A stretch of DNA of 13,430 nt from Nanosynbacter sp. (GTDB taxonomy: Bacteria > Patescibacteriota > Saccharimonadia > Saccharimonadales > Saccharimonadaceae): NCBI GenBank assembly GCA_029975625.1, contig JARKOR010000255.1, forward strand, positions 1-13,430, in the 5' to 3' direction. Under the pieces are notes generated by a model, which made no database searches, was not told the DNA's origin, and saw nothing but the letters and a program-made list of their open reading frames with translations. The translations under genes were made by a program, and so were the position numbers. Numbering within the stretch: the stretch's first letter is position 1; each line of letters starts with the position of its first letter. Below are positions 1 through 9,800 of the stretch, piece by piece.

Positions 1-185
1 AAATCCGCAAGGAAAACTACCACCGGATAGAACGCTGCTACGGCCCGTTCCAGCGGAGCTTCTCCCTCCCCCAGTCCATCGACCGGGAGCACGTCAAGGC
101 GGTCTGCGACAAGGGGGTGCTGACCATCACCATGCCGAAGAGAGAAGAAATCAAGCCGAAACAGATAACTGTGGAAGTGACGTGA
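1..185 (+). CDS. Small heat-shock protein (Hsp20/alpha-crystallin family), 3' end only
   Basis: The open frame enters from the left edge (first full codon at base 3) and ends at TGA 183-185, leaving 60 residues of the C-terminus. Seen: the fragment has the late alpha-crystallin-domain segment, with YGPFQRSFSLP followed by the conserved GVLTITMPK strand and a basic tail ending in KQITVEVT. The tail's ITV fits the I-x-I/V motif that members of this family use to dock onto a neighbouring dimer. Known role of the family: ATP-independent cytoplasmic holdase that binds unfolding proteins. The gene is convergent with the minus-strand operon, and a strong terminator follows 37 bp after its stop, so it is a separate transcription unit. 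The start and any heat-shock promoter lie outside the window. Confidence 0.93.
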   Translation, partial: IRKENYHRIERCYGPFQRSFSLPQSIDREHVKAVCDKGVLTITMPKREEIKPKQITVEVT

Positions 186-222
186 GCTTCACGTAAACCC
201 AAAAACACCTCTGCTGTTACCA

Positions 223-252
223 GGGGCCGGATTTCTCCGGCCCCTTTGTTTG
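223..252 (+). terminator. Rho-independent terminator after hsp20
   Basis: A perfect 9-bp stem (GGGGCCGGA at 223-231, TCCGGCCCC at 236-244) closes a TTTC tetraloop and is followed directly by TTTGTTTG. The stem is GC-rich and the T tract lies on the plus strand, so it ends hsp20 transcription. Read on the minus strand the same stem is followed by TGGTAACAGC, with no U tract, so it is not an equally good terminator for the convergent operon. Confidence 0.9.
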
Positions 253-308
253 CGGGTGCTCCCGGGAGAACAATGGAAGGCGAGGGTCGCCCCTTCTTGA
301 ATCCTTCC

Positions 309-2792
309 CTATTCAATCGCCTCCCACGGGCAATCGGGTTCTTCGGGATAATTGTGGTTGTCGTATATTACACCGGCCCCTCCCCACATCTTTATGCCGC
401 GCATTCCGTACATGCTTGGGTACGTGCTGTCGTCGTTTCTGACCGCGGCGCCGAGATAAGTGTCGTTATCCGGCAGATGGACCCAAAGATCCTCATCCTC
501 GGGCGACATGGCCCGCCACAGGTCGCTTATGTTATACCTGAAAGAGTAATCGGTCAGGATGTACCCCAGTCTTCTGTATGCGCCTGCAGAAAGAGCCGAG
601 CCGCCCGATAGATTATACGTAGTCGGAGATGCTGTTACGACAGTTCCCTGGGTGGACGAGCCCCGGTAATAGATATCGGTAAGCTCATGAGGGAAAATAT
701 CGCTTTCATCGGCAAGGCTGTTCCCGTTATCGTCTACCGCCGCCAATGCCTCGGGACTGCCGGAGACATACCAATTCCCTTTGATGCACACTTTGTCGGT
801 GTTGTTGAAAAGATCGACCGGAGTGGGTTCGGAGATGTCGCGATAGCCGACGGCAGAGATGACGGGGGCGCCTTCGGCGCTCGCGCCGGAATAGATGACG
901 TTGAGCTCGACATGGGTCGCGTTGTAAGGCAGCGGGACCGATGACAGGTCAAAGACCAGCTCCACAGGCGTCCCTTGCGGGAGAGCTGCCACGCCGTTGG
1001 CTTCCGGAATCCTGATGAGATATGCCGCACCGTCCTCCGGCTCGGTCTCAACGGGTTCGGACTGAAACGGGAAGGATTTCGCCTCGCGGTATTCCAGCGC
1101 AAGCTCAAACTTGCCTCCAGGTAATGACAATCCGCCGGGAATATCCGTAGTTACGGCAACCCTCAGTTCCGGAAAAGCGTTTTCCGTTGTTGTGGTTTTG
1201 GCGTAAACGCCGGTGGAGGGAAGGGAGATATGGAAGTCCGTGGCGATGCCTTCGATGGGTTCAAGCTTACTGACGGCAACCGAGCCCGCCTCGTTGCCGA
1301 GTTGCCCCTTAAAGACGAGTTGCATCGTCATGTCGCTGAAGAAATGAGGCAGCGGGTCGTTGGAGAAATCGAAAGTAAGTTCAACCGGGTTCGATAGGTC
1401 TATGTTCTGGGGGTTAGAGACTTTATAGATGTAATCTGACGGGCTGGTTCCCTCAGTCGGATAACCAAGGAGATACTTGTTTCCTCTCAAAGCTGTTTCC
1501 GCGAGTGGCTTGTAGCGAATTACCAGTGTCGCTTCACCGGTACCCAAGTTTTCACCGGGGGTGTCGTTCTGCGCCATTATTTTCACCGAACGGAAACTGA
1601 TATCGTCGGGGGTGGACGATACGTTGATTTTACCTCGAAAGAAGTAGTCGAGGATTGCGGCGGAGTAGCCTACGGCTTTCGGCAGTATTTCATTTGCATA
1701 GGTTTCGTGCACATTATTATCCAGCCACACTTCCTTAATCTGGGGATTGCTGATAGACGCTTCCGCTTCGCTGTTGATCAGGCTGAGTGCGGCAAAATGA
1801 TCAACGGCCTCTCCGTTCTGTGGGCAAGCCTTTCTGCTGACGTATTTGGTAGGTCTTGACGAGCCGGCCAGATTGTCAACACATATGAACTGATTGGCAT
1901 GATCAACATTGATTTGCGGTAAAGGAAATGCATGCTCTGCTGAAGGTTTGTTGTTTGGGATGGTTTCGTCACTGAAGTAATTGGCATTCGTGAATTCGGC
2001 CAAGCCGGGGATTGATCCGTTTTGGTTGGTATCCCAAAAGTCGGTTAGACGGCCGCCTTCGAAAACAGGAATCTCGGAAGCAATTATCTCAGGTGTTATT
2101 CTTGCAATAAGACCTGGATTAACCTGGACGTAATATTCAAAAGGGTTTCCAAACCACTTGGTCGGATTCATTGAGTTTACTCCGTTAAAACTCAGGTGGG
2201 ACTTAAAGTCGTTCCTAACGTGAGCAGGCACCGCCATGTCCTCCAAAAGGTGCAACACCTGTCCGACGGAACGGAATGTCTTCACGAAATTGCTCTCTCT
2301 GTCAACCGCGCCGGTCGCGGTCAATGCCTGATAGAAATAGGCTCTAGCGTTGTCCCATCCCATAACCTGCCCATTTCTAGATTCCGACACCCCGTCCCGA
2401 GAAGTGTACCCAGTCGCCCAGGTTATGTTTGAATAGCGAGACCAGGATGAACAATACAGGTTTATCCACCAAGGCGAATCTGTCATAAAAGATTGGTCCC
2501 ACAGTAGGTGTGGATTGTGGAAATGGTTTGAGGCGCGACACATGGGAGTGTCTTCCAAATAACTACCTTCTTTTAGCCACCAGGAAATTGAATTTCCATT
2601 TATAGAATATGAAACTCCTTCATCAAATCCAATATAATTTTTAACATATCCTGTCAACTGTGAGGCTTCTATTGCTCTTTCAGTTAATGCTCTATGACTC
2701 AATTCATTATCAAACGAATAAGAGGTAACCGCATTACTTAAAATCATTGCTGTTACAAAAGCTATTATTCCTCGGCGAAATAGTATTTTCAT
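309..2792 (-). CDS. Secreted zinc-dependent phospholipase C/P1-nuclease-like protein with duplicated C-terminal beta modules
   Basis: 827 residues. Residues 1 to about 26 form a Sec signal peptide (basic MKILFRRG, then a hydrophobic run), so the product is exported. Residues 27-390 resemble the zinc-dependent phospholipase C/S1-P1 nuclease fold. Possible ligands are H33 in SHRALTERAI, D81, H90/H92 in NHFHNP, and H181, D185 and H191 in HLLEDMAVPAH. That last spacing, HxxxDxxxxxH, matches ligands H118/D122/H128 of Bacillus cereus PLC from memory. The core closes with GYSAAILDYFFRGKI (375-389). Residues 401-523 and 532-662 are two copies of a beta module, and 663-827 is an unrecognised Trp/Tyr-rich tail. 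The substrate (phospholipid, nucleic acid or none) is unknown, and the equivalents of PLC H142/E146 are not obvious. The ATG is preceded by AAAAGGGG 8 bp upstream. It is the last gene of the operon, 15 bp after the lipoprotein stop. Confidence 0.72.
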   Translation of the reverse strand: MKILFRRGIIAFVTAMILSNAVTSYSFDNELSHRALTERAIEASQLTGYVKNYIGFDEGVSYSINGNSISWWLKEGSYLEDTPMCRASNHFHNPHLLWDQSFMTDSPWWINLYCSSWSRYSNITWATGYTSRDGVSESRNGQVMGWDNARAYFYQALTATGAVDRESNFVKTFRSVGQVLHLLEDMAVPAHVRNDFKSHLSFNGVNSMNPTKWFGNPFEYYVQVNPGLIARITPEIIASEIPVFEGGRLTDFWDTNQNGSIPGLAEFTNANYFSDETIPNNKPSAEHAFPLPQINVDHANQFICVDNLAGSSRPTKYVSRKACPQNGEAVDHFAALSLINSEAEASISNPQIKEVWLDNNVHETYANEILPKAVGYSAAILDYFFRGKINVSSTPDDISFRSVKIMAQNDTPGENLGTGEATLVIRYKPLAETALRGNKYLLGYPTEGTSPSDYIYKVSNPQNIDLSNPVELTFDFSNDPLPHFFSDMTMQLVFKGQLGNEAGSVAVSKLEPIEGIATDFHISLPSTGVYAKTTTTENAFPELRVAVTTDIPGGLSLPGGKFELALEYREAKSFPFQSEPVETEPEDGAAYLIRIPEANGVAALPQGTPVELVFDLSSVPLPYNATHVELNVIYSGASAEGAPVISAVGYRDISEPTPVDLFNNTDKVCIKGNWYVSGSPEALAAVDDNGNSLADESDIFPHELTDIYYRGSSTQGTVVTASPTTYNLSGGSALSAGAYRRLGYILTDYSFRYNISDLWRAMSPEDEDLWVHLPDNDTYLGAAVRNDDSTYPSMYGMRGIKMWGGAGVIYDNHNYPEEPDCPWEAIE
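807..1592 (-). repeat. Duplicated beta-sandwich-like module inside the PLC-like protein
   Basis: Residues 401-523 and 532-662 of the 827-residue protein align along their length. Both begin with a short strand, a TDIPG/NDTPG-type turn and a strand ending in YREAK/YKPLAE. Both later carry PVELTFDFSNDPLP or PVELVFDLSSVPLP, followed by a strand with QLVFKGQLGNEAG or LNVIYSGASAEG. This is an internal duplication visible at protein level, with clear divergence. No named family is assigned. A role as a binding or spacer domain is inference. Confidence 0.7.
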
Positions 2793-2807
2793 TTTAAGCG
2801 CCCCTTT

Positions 2808-3293
2808 TCATTGTGCCTTTTCAAGCTCTTCCCACTTATAAGCAAGTGACATCATTTTGCCATAATGAGTTAAGGTATTTAAAAAATAAACATGTTGCTT
2901 ATGAGACATATTATTTGTAAACCGCTGCAGTTTTATGCTGAAATCATCTCTAACGAAGTCTTCACGCTTTGCCCAATCTGGGAATACATATAAATTATTC
3001 CAAGCGACATAACCTTTCTTGTAAATAGTTATACGTGGCGGATTAAGAAATGGGTCAAAAGGACTCGAAATAAAAATCATGCCATCTTTGTTGGTTAATC
3101 CTTCAAACACTGTATGAGGTTTAGTATAAGATAGTCCTAACCCGTATGTTTTAGTCCATTCCACCAAAACAACTGCGCCTTCAATTGGGTCTCCGGTTAT
3201 TTCATCCACAACCTTGCCATGTATTCCCGAATAGCAGCCAGCAAGCAGTATGAAAAATGTTATTATGATTAACTTGGCTCTGTTAGTAATCAC
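2808..3293 (-). CDS. Lipoprotein with carboxypeptidase-regulatory-like beta domain (paralogue B)
   Basis: 161 residues. A short basic start and hydrophobic run end in the lipobox LLAGC (Cys20), so the mature protein should be lipidated. The residue after Cys is Tyr, not Asp, so there is no obvious inner-membrane retention signal. Residues 24-48 (IHGKVVDEITGDPIEGAVV) have the pattern of carboxypeptidase-regulatory-like domains: a first strand, a TGDPI turn, then a strand. TIYKKGYVAWNN follows near residue 90. The start is GTG at 3291-3293. It has GGAGG at 3299-3303, 5 bp away, and the overlapping ATG is one base out of frame and meets TGA at once. The start overlaps the end of the upstream paralogue by 11 bp, which suggests translational coupling. 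Function unknown. Confidence 0.82.
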   Translation of the reverse strand: MITNRAKLIIITFFILLAGCYSGIHGKVVDEITGDPIEGAVVLVEWTKTYGLGLSYTKPHTVFEGLTNKDGMIFISSPFDPFLNPPRITIYKKGYVAWNNLYVFPDWAKREDFVRDDFSIKLQRFTNNMSHKQHVYFLNTLTHYGKMMSLAYKWEELEKAQ

Positions 3294-3825
3294 ATGTTCC
3301 TCCAGCTAGATTTTTTATTTCTTCAAAGGATTTAAGTGCTTCCCAGCGATAAGCATTTTTGAACAATTCTTTATGTTCGGATGCAGCCCATGAATGAATG
3401 GCACTGCTTATAAATGTGGTATGCGCATCATAGGAATATTCCGATTTAAACCTATCCAATTTAAATACATATCCATCCGACCATCTAAAATCTGTCCTTT
3501 TTTTGGAATCTGGAAAAATGTATTTGTTATTCCAGGCAACATAGCCTTTTCTGTAAATGGTGACATCTGGTGGATTAACTAGTGGATTGAAGACAGTAGG
3601 TATATTGATTATTCCATCGTTATTAGTTAACTCTTCAAATACTTCGTAGGATTTCGTATATGTCAGTCCTAATCCATATGTTCTTGTCCATTCCACCAAC
3701 ACCACCGCCCCTTCAATAGGATCCCCAGTTATACTGTCGACAACTTTGCCGTGTATACTTGGATAACAACCGGAGATCAGAAAAATTGACGCAATGATGA
3801 ACGGTTTAATTATTTGAAAGAACAT
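3283..3825 (-). CDS. Lipoprotein with carboxypeptidase-regulatory-like beta domain (paralogue A)
   Basis: 180 residues from the chosen start. The frame stays open upstream to a TTG at 3871-3873, but the ATG at 3823-3825 has AAGGAG at 3833-3838 with a 7-bp spacer and gives a proper lipoprotein signal (MFFQIIKPFIIASIFLISGC), so that start is preferred. The lipobox ends at Cys20. The rest parallels paralogue B: IHGKVVDSITGDPIEGAVV, VEWTRTYGLGLTYTK, then TIYRKGYVAWNN. It has a longer, more charged C-terminus with a terminal Cys (GGTCDY). The gene starts 52 bp after the stop of the giant gene and overlaps paralogue B. The domain is related in type to the regulatory-like modules inside the giant protein. 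Function unknown. Confidence 0.84.
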   Translation of the reverse strand: MFFQIIKPFIIASIFLISGCYPSIHGKVVDSITGDPIEGAVVLVEWTRTYGLGLTYTKSYEVFEELTNNDGIINIPTVFNPLVNPPDVTIYRKGYVAWNNKYIFPDSKKRTDFRWSDGYVFKLDRFKSEYSYDAHTTFISSAIHSWAASEHKELFKNAYRWEALKSFEEIKNLAGGTCDY

Positions 3826-3832
3826 GTCTTTT

Positions 3833-3838
3833 CTCCTT
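3833..3838 (-). promoter_or_regulatory. Ribosome binding site fixing the start of lipoprotein A
   Basis: Read on the minus strand this is AAGGAG, 7 bp before the ATG at 3823-3825. The longer reading, from TTG at 3873, would put 16 extra polar and basic residues ahead of the lipoprotein signal peptide, so this site decides the start. Confidence 0.85.
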
Positions 3839-3877
3839 TTGGTGGCAAATATGACCTTTTGATTAGCGATCAAGGTG

Positions 3878-6800
3878 TTAGAAACCCAGTATTTTCCAGA
3901 CTCCCCTTTCGTCTTTCACAAAGTTGAGAGGATAGGCATATTCACCACCGCTTTCCGCCCTTATTGCTCCTGCCTGAGCGGCTTTCCCTGTTGCGGTAAA
4001 CAGTTCGATTCTATTTATCTCCGTCAGCCTGGCTGAAATGCGTCTCGAAGGATCTGTAAAAATCAACCCAAATCTGCCGCGGGCACTTTGAACAAAATGG
4101 CTCAGCGCTGTTTCGATGTTACCCGCAAATACTGCTTGCCTCATATTTTCCCATCTGGTTCTTAAGAGACTCTCCAATTGGCTTTTAGACTGCACCGATA
4201 TCATTACAGAATCAGTATATGTCACTCCATCCGGTCCTTCGGCAGAGGCGATGACGATGTATGCTCCTTCCACCATCAGATTAGCTGTATACTCAGTCGG
4301 AATTGACCCTTGCGCCAAGGTTACCGGCACCGGACCGGAAATTGATATTGAGGGATTGCTGACAATGAAAGAGCCGTCCAAGCGTAAGTATACGTCAACT
4401 GGAGCGGCGCCCGCTTCCACGTTGGGAATGATGCGCAGGAAATGGCCCGGTTGAGAAGTGACCGTTCGAGTTGCCGTCGCAGTAAGTCCGTTCACATCCG
4501 TGGCCGTTACGGCAATCGTATTCTGCCCCTCCTGCAATGGCACGCGGTTGACGATGAAGCGGCTGCCGGAAACCGTGGCCGGCATGCCGTTCACGGTAAT
4601 GCCGGTTTCCGCGCCGGTGGAGTTGACAAAGGCGCCCGTAACCGTCACATCAGGCCCGGTGATGGTCGCGCCATCGGCCGGCGATTCGATGTATACGTTG
4701 AGGATGGGCGGGACATCTTCGATCCCACCTTTGCCGTCGGTCAATTCCGCGAACCTGCCGGCGAAAGCTGTTCTCAGCGTCTCTATTGCCGGTAGGGCGG
4801 CAGACGGGTCGTCCCCCGGCCGGACGAGAAGAACGAACCCAAGCTTGAATTTCTTCTGTGAGGCTGTCGAATCCGGTATCCTCGCGCCTTCGGCGGCGAT
4901 GATCTCGTCAATGGTCACGGTCCTGGAGGTACCGGTGACGGTGGCGCCCGGTTGCGGAAGCTGGTTCTTGTCTATGGCTGGATTCTCGATCAGTAGCATC
5001 GGCGGCACCTGCTCTTTCGGGATCATCCCCATCAGGTACAGGTCCAACGGGCTGAATCCGCTCATGGCTGTTATGGAAGTGAAAGATCCATCTCCGTTGT
5101 CCTTCCATCCGTTGCCGTACATGAGCGAACCCTTGCCGTCCAGCAGGTAACTCCAGTGGGCGCTGTCACGACCAATTAAGCCGGTGTTAAGCGTGTTGTC
5201 GGGATTCATGAAACGAACATAGGCTCCGAATCGATGCATCAGCTCGTGGTTGAGCGTGGTCAGGGTTGTATCCAGCTTCGGCCCGTAAGGGTTTGCGGCA
5301 AGGCTTGACACATTCCCCATGTCGATGGTCCCCTGAAGCCTACCGGGACTGCCGAATGATCCAGAGTTGTCGAAGACGGGTCGATTTATCCCCTGAATGT
5401 CGTTTTGCACCTCCAGGTAGAAACCCTGGGCGTCGGTTTCCGGGAGGGCATAGTCAAAGGTGGAGAGAATAACCAGGAAGTCGAGATCGCCGTGAGACTT
5501 GAAGTACTCCTTGGCTACCGCCTGACGCGGCTGGTCGTTGATCGAACCGTCGGTTTGCTTCGCGTCATAGGTCCCTGCGGCCTCCATTACAGTTACATTC
5601 CCGGTATCTCCAAGATTGCGAACCGCGAAGGTTGCGAGGGAAATTTCCATGCTCACAATCTCTCCTTGTCCGATGGTACGGCTGAACGAGTGTGGCAGGT
5701 AACCTTCCTTGCTGATCTTCCCTGATGCGGGTCCGGGAGACAGTCCGGTGATATTAAAACGACCATCCGTGTCTGTCGACGCATCATATACAATTCCCAC
5801 TGCGTCGGTAACCGTAACATTGACGGAAGAAATCGGAAGCCCGTTGCTTGCGTCGGTTACGGTCCCATGGATAGTACCGCTGGGGTCAAAGGTGATAGTC
5901 ATACTCTTTTCGGCGCTTTGACCGTACTGGTTGCTGGCAACCGCGACTATTCGAACCGGGCCCGCGCTAAGGGGGACGGCTATTGCGAACGAGTCGTTGA
6001 TAATGGCAGCTGAGTGAATGGTGACAACCCCGTTGATGGTGATGTTTACGGTTACGTTGTCGGCGTTTTGTGCAGTGCCGGTTACCGTAAGCGGAGATGA
6101 AGTGATAAGCACGCCATCTGCCGGCGAGACGATATTCAATGTCACGGTTGCCAGAGACATTACAACGCTGACCACACCCGTCTGGCCCGGAGAGAGTACG
6201 CCGCTCTCAGACCTCGTCGTCAAGCCGAGTCCCTCGAAGGTGATGGTGTAGTTGCCCGGTATGATACCGTTAACAATGTAATTCCCTTGGCTGTCGCTGA
6301 CACAGCTTTTGGTGCCCACGGCATCGGTTACCTTCACTACAACACCCGCCAGCAATCTGTTGTCGGATAATGTGATGTTACCCTGGAGCGATGCGGGCGT
6401 GAGCTTTACAAGGCCCGTGTTACGGTTGATGTTATGGCCCGGCGTCAACGCTCCATTTTCGGAAGTTGTTGCGTATGCCGGCTTTTCAAAGGTAAGGGTG
6501 TAATTTCCGTCAGGCAGCGACGGGAAGGTATAGAAGCCGTTGGCGTCGGAAATCGCGGTCAGAGTACGGCTGAAAGCAATGCTGAACTGGTCTGTGAGGA
6601 GACTTCCGTTTGGGGAGGATAGGTTTTCTACGATGAACTCGACCCAGCCGTTCTGATCATAATAGCCTGTCGCGCCGGCTGGTACTGTTTTTTCAATAGT
6701 GAGAAACGAATCACCTTTTGTGAAGATGAAGTAGTTACCATCAGGGTATGCGTCTCCTTCACTTGAGGCGATGAGCGTTCCGCCATATTCACGCGATCCG

Positions 6801-9800
6801 GTCGTACGATTCAACGCCGATATCCCCAATATGTGCTGACTATCACCAACCATCCGCAAATAGGGAGGTTCACCCATGGCCGGTCCGGAAACATCAGGCT
6901 GATCGTCGATATATGTTTTAAATACCAGGGACGAGTCTATACGGTTCCAGATGCCGTTATTTCTAACAAAGGCAGGTGTGTTTGCCTGAGCGGGGCCATT
7001 TGTCCAATAGATGTGCTTGAAATAGGGTGGATCAACATAATGACCCTTGATGACAAGGTAGTACTGTTGTCCCGCTGCAAGTGTGACAGGGATCGGAAAG
7101 TTGAACTCATCTTGACAGAAGTGCAGAGTGATGAGCGAAATATATTTTAACTCAGATTCAGCAAGAACATTCTCTGCACCGCCATCCAGGGCGGATCTTA
7201 ATTGTACATATATTAGTTCTCCCGTATTCCAGTTATATGATTTGCCAGTGTCCATAAACATGACTTTTGTTAATGACCCACTTCTTGTGGGAACGAATGC
7301 CTGGGCAAGATATTCGTCGTCGCTGAACACGCTGGTTCCGACCCACCGCACGGTGAGCGAGTCATTTGAGCCGTAAGGAGCTCGAACCCTGAAGGTCATA
7401 TACTGGTAGTCACCTCCCGGGCTGGTGCAGCGGAACCTAGCGCCGTCATCGGTCGTAACCGTTTCGTAGTCCGAGGCGCTGAGGTTGCTGAAATAACAGG
7501 AGTAGAGCATGTCTGAAGGGTCCTTGCTCGTGATGCCGCTAAGGTTCAGGGTGACCGTGACGCCTTGCAAGGGGGTACCATGCTCCATATCCGTCACTGT
7601 GCCGCTGATGGAGCCTAATTCGGTAAGTATAATGGTAAACGATTTGGTTGCTGTCTGGTTGTTGGCATCCTTCACTTGTACGGTAAACACGCTGGTACCC
7701 AAGAGTGAAGGGGTACCGCTGATTATGCCTTCACTGCTGAGAATAAGCCCTTCAGGCAGAGCTCCGTCCGTCACGGACCACGTGAATGGAGGCTTGCCGC
7801 CATTTGCGAGCAACGTCTGGTTGTATGCGAACCCTGCATACCCGTCGTGGGTGTTGTCTGAGGTGATGACCAGTGTGGAATGGATGTTTACGGTGAGCGA
7901 TTTTATGTCGGCTTTATTGTTCGCATCCGTCACTTGAACAGTGAGTGTGCTGATCCCGGCGGTGGTCGGGACGCCGCTGATTACCCCTGAGTCGCTGAGA
8001 GTGAGTCCTTCAGGCAGCGCGCCACTGGCGAGGGAGTAAGTGTACGGCATTTTACCCCCTGATGTCGCGATTGGCTGACTGAAAGCGATACTGACGTAAC
8101 CGTCGGGCAATGCGTTGGTTTGAATTTGCGGCAGCGGCAAGGTTGATATCGAGAATGATTTCGTAACAACGGAATTATTACCGTCTTTTACCTGAATGGT
8201 AACGTTACTGTTCCCGATGGTAGAGGGCATTGTTCCACTGATAGTACCGGTTGCGGAATCTAATATAATACCGGTTGGCAGGCTGCCGCTTGCTATCGAC
8301 CAGCTGTATGGGACTTGTCCTCCGGCTGCCTCTAAGGTCTGGCTGTATGTTGTGGCTGCGTAACCATCCGCGAGTGTGGTTGTCTTGATCTCGAAGGGGG
8401 TTTTGACGTTCAGCGTAATCGTTTTAGACGCCGTGGTGTTGGAAGCGTCTCTGACCTGGAAAGTGACGGTGCTGCATCCGGTCGTATTTGGCTTTCCAGT
8501 GATCACCCCGGTGACGCTGTTCAGCGCAAGCCCGTCAGGAAGGCTCCCGCTGATGATCGACCAGCTATAGGGGGTAATGCCGCCCGTTGCCGACAGTCTC
8601 CGGTTGTAAATGCGGCCTTGATAACCGTCATCCAGGGATGACGTGGAGATGCTTAATGGAAGGGGCGCCGTGGTAAAGCTCCAGGAAACATCGCTGGTCA
8701 GTCGCATGCCTGCCAGGTCCTTTATTCCCCGGCTGAGGAGTCCCTTGATTGAAGCTCCGGCCGGCATGGGCGCCGTCGGAACGAATGTGGCCGTGAGAGT
8801 TGCCGGCTCCCAGCTTACCGAACCGTCCAGAATAGGCTCGTACGGTGAAATCGGAGTTGCTGCCTGGCCGAGGCCGTTATCCCCCCAGCCAATAAGTGCG
8901 CCGTCACTCTTCAGAACAACCGTGTGATATCCACCCGTCGCAACAGCCACAGCGCCGACAAGGCCCTCAGGTACTGTTGTCTGCCCATATTCGTTATAAC
9001 CCCAGGCGATAACAGTACCGTCGTTTTTTAAAGCTAATGAATGGTACCCGCCAGCTGCAATCGCAATTACTCCAGACAAGCCTTCGGGTACCGAGGTTTG
9101 ACCATATTCGTCGTTACCCCAGGCGACGACCGTGCCGTCGCTTCTAAGGGCAATCGAGTGATTCTCTCCTGCCGCAATCGCAATCACTCCTGACAATCCA
9201 CCGGGTACAGAGGTCTGGCCATACTCGTTATAACCCCAGGTGACGACCGTGCCGTCAGTCTTCAACGCTAAAGAGTGGAACCCACCAGCCGCGATTGCGA
9301 TCACTCCGGACAGATCTTCGGGCGCAGAGGCTTGACCGGATTCGTTATATCCCCAGCCAATGACCGTGCTGTCGTTCTTCAAGGCTAACGTGTGGTATCC
9401 GCCCGCGGCAATCGCTAGTACTCCAGTCAGTCCTTCAGGAACGGTACTCTGGCCGTCATCGCCTTCTCCCCAAGCGACGACCGTTCCGTTACTTCTTAAT
9501 GCTGCCGAATGGTCTCCGGCCGCTGAAATCGCTGTTACGTCAGACAATCCTTCCGGAACCTTCGCCTGGCCATATTCGTTCCCTCCCCAGGCGCGGACCG
9601 TACCGTCACACTTAAGTGCCAGGGTATGGGAAATACCTGCCGCAACCGCAGCAGTAGCGGATAGCCCCACAGGTACTGTAGCCTGACCCATTCCGTCATA
9701 ACCCCAGACGATGAGTTCACCGTTGCTTTTCAACGCAATAGAGTGGGTATCGCCGCCGGCAATAAAAATTACATCGGACAGCCCCTCAGGGGCAGCGGTC

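Noticed and set aside
279..291. Hairpin GGCGA-GGG-TCGCC as a terminator for the minus-strand operon
   Set aside because: The stem is only 5 bp (8 with a bulge), and the minus-strand sequence after it (TTCCATTGTTC) is not a proper U tract. No convincing operon terminator was found in 186-308.
3826..3873. Longer start for lipoprotein A from TTG at 3873
   Set aside because: It would add 16 polar and basic residues before the signal peptide, while ATG at 3825 has an AAGGAG site at ideal spacing.
3881..4192. A classical sortase or PEP-CTERM anchor at the C-terminus of the giant protein
   Set aside because: The last 40 residues contain no LPXTG or PEP motif, hydrophobic segment or basic tail; they fit an NTF2-like strand ending.
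4458..5150. A 230-codon open frame on the plus strand
   Set aside because: It lies antisense within the zincin-like and Ig-like part of the giant gene. Its translation is low-complexity Val/Ser/Pro-rich with no recognisable domain, and the minus-strand frame shows clear domains.
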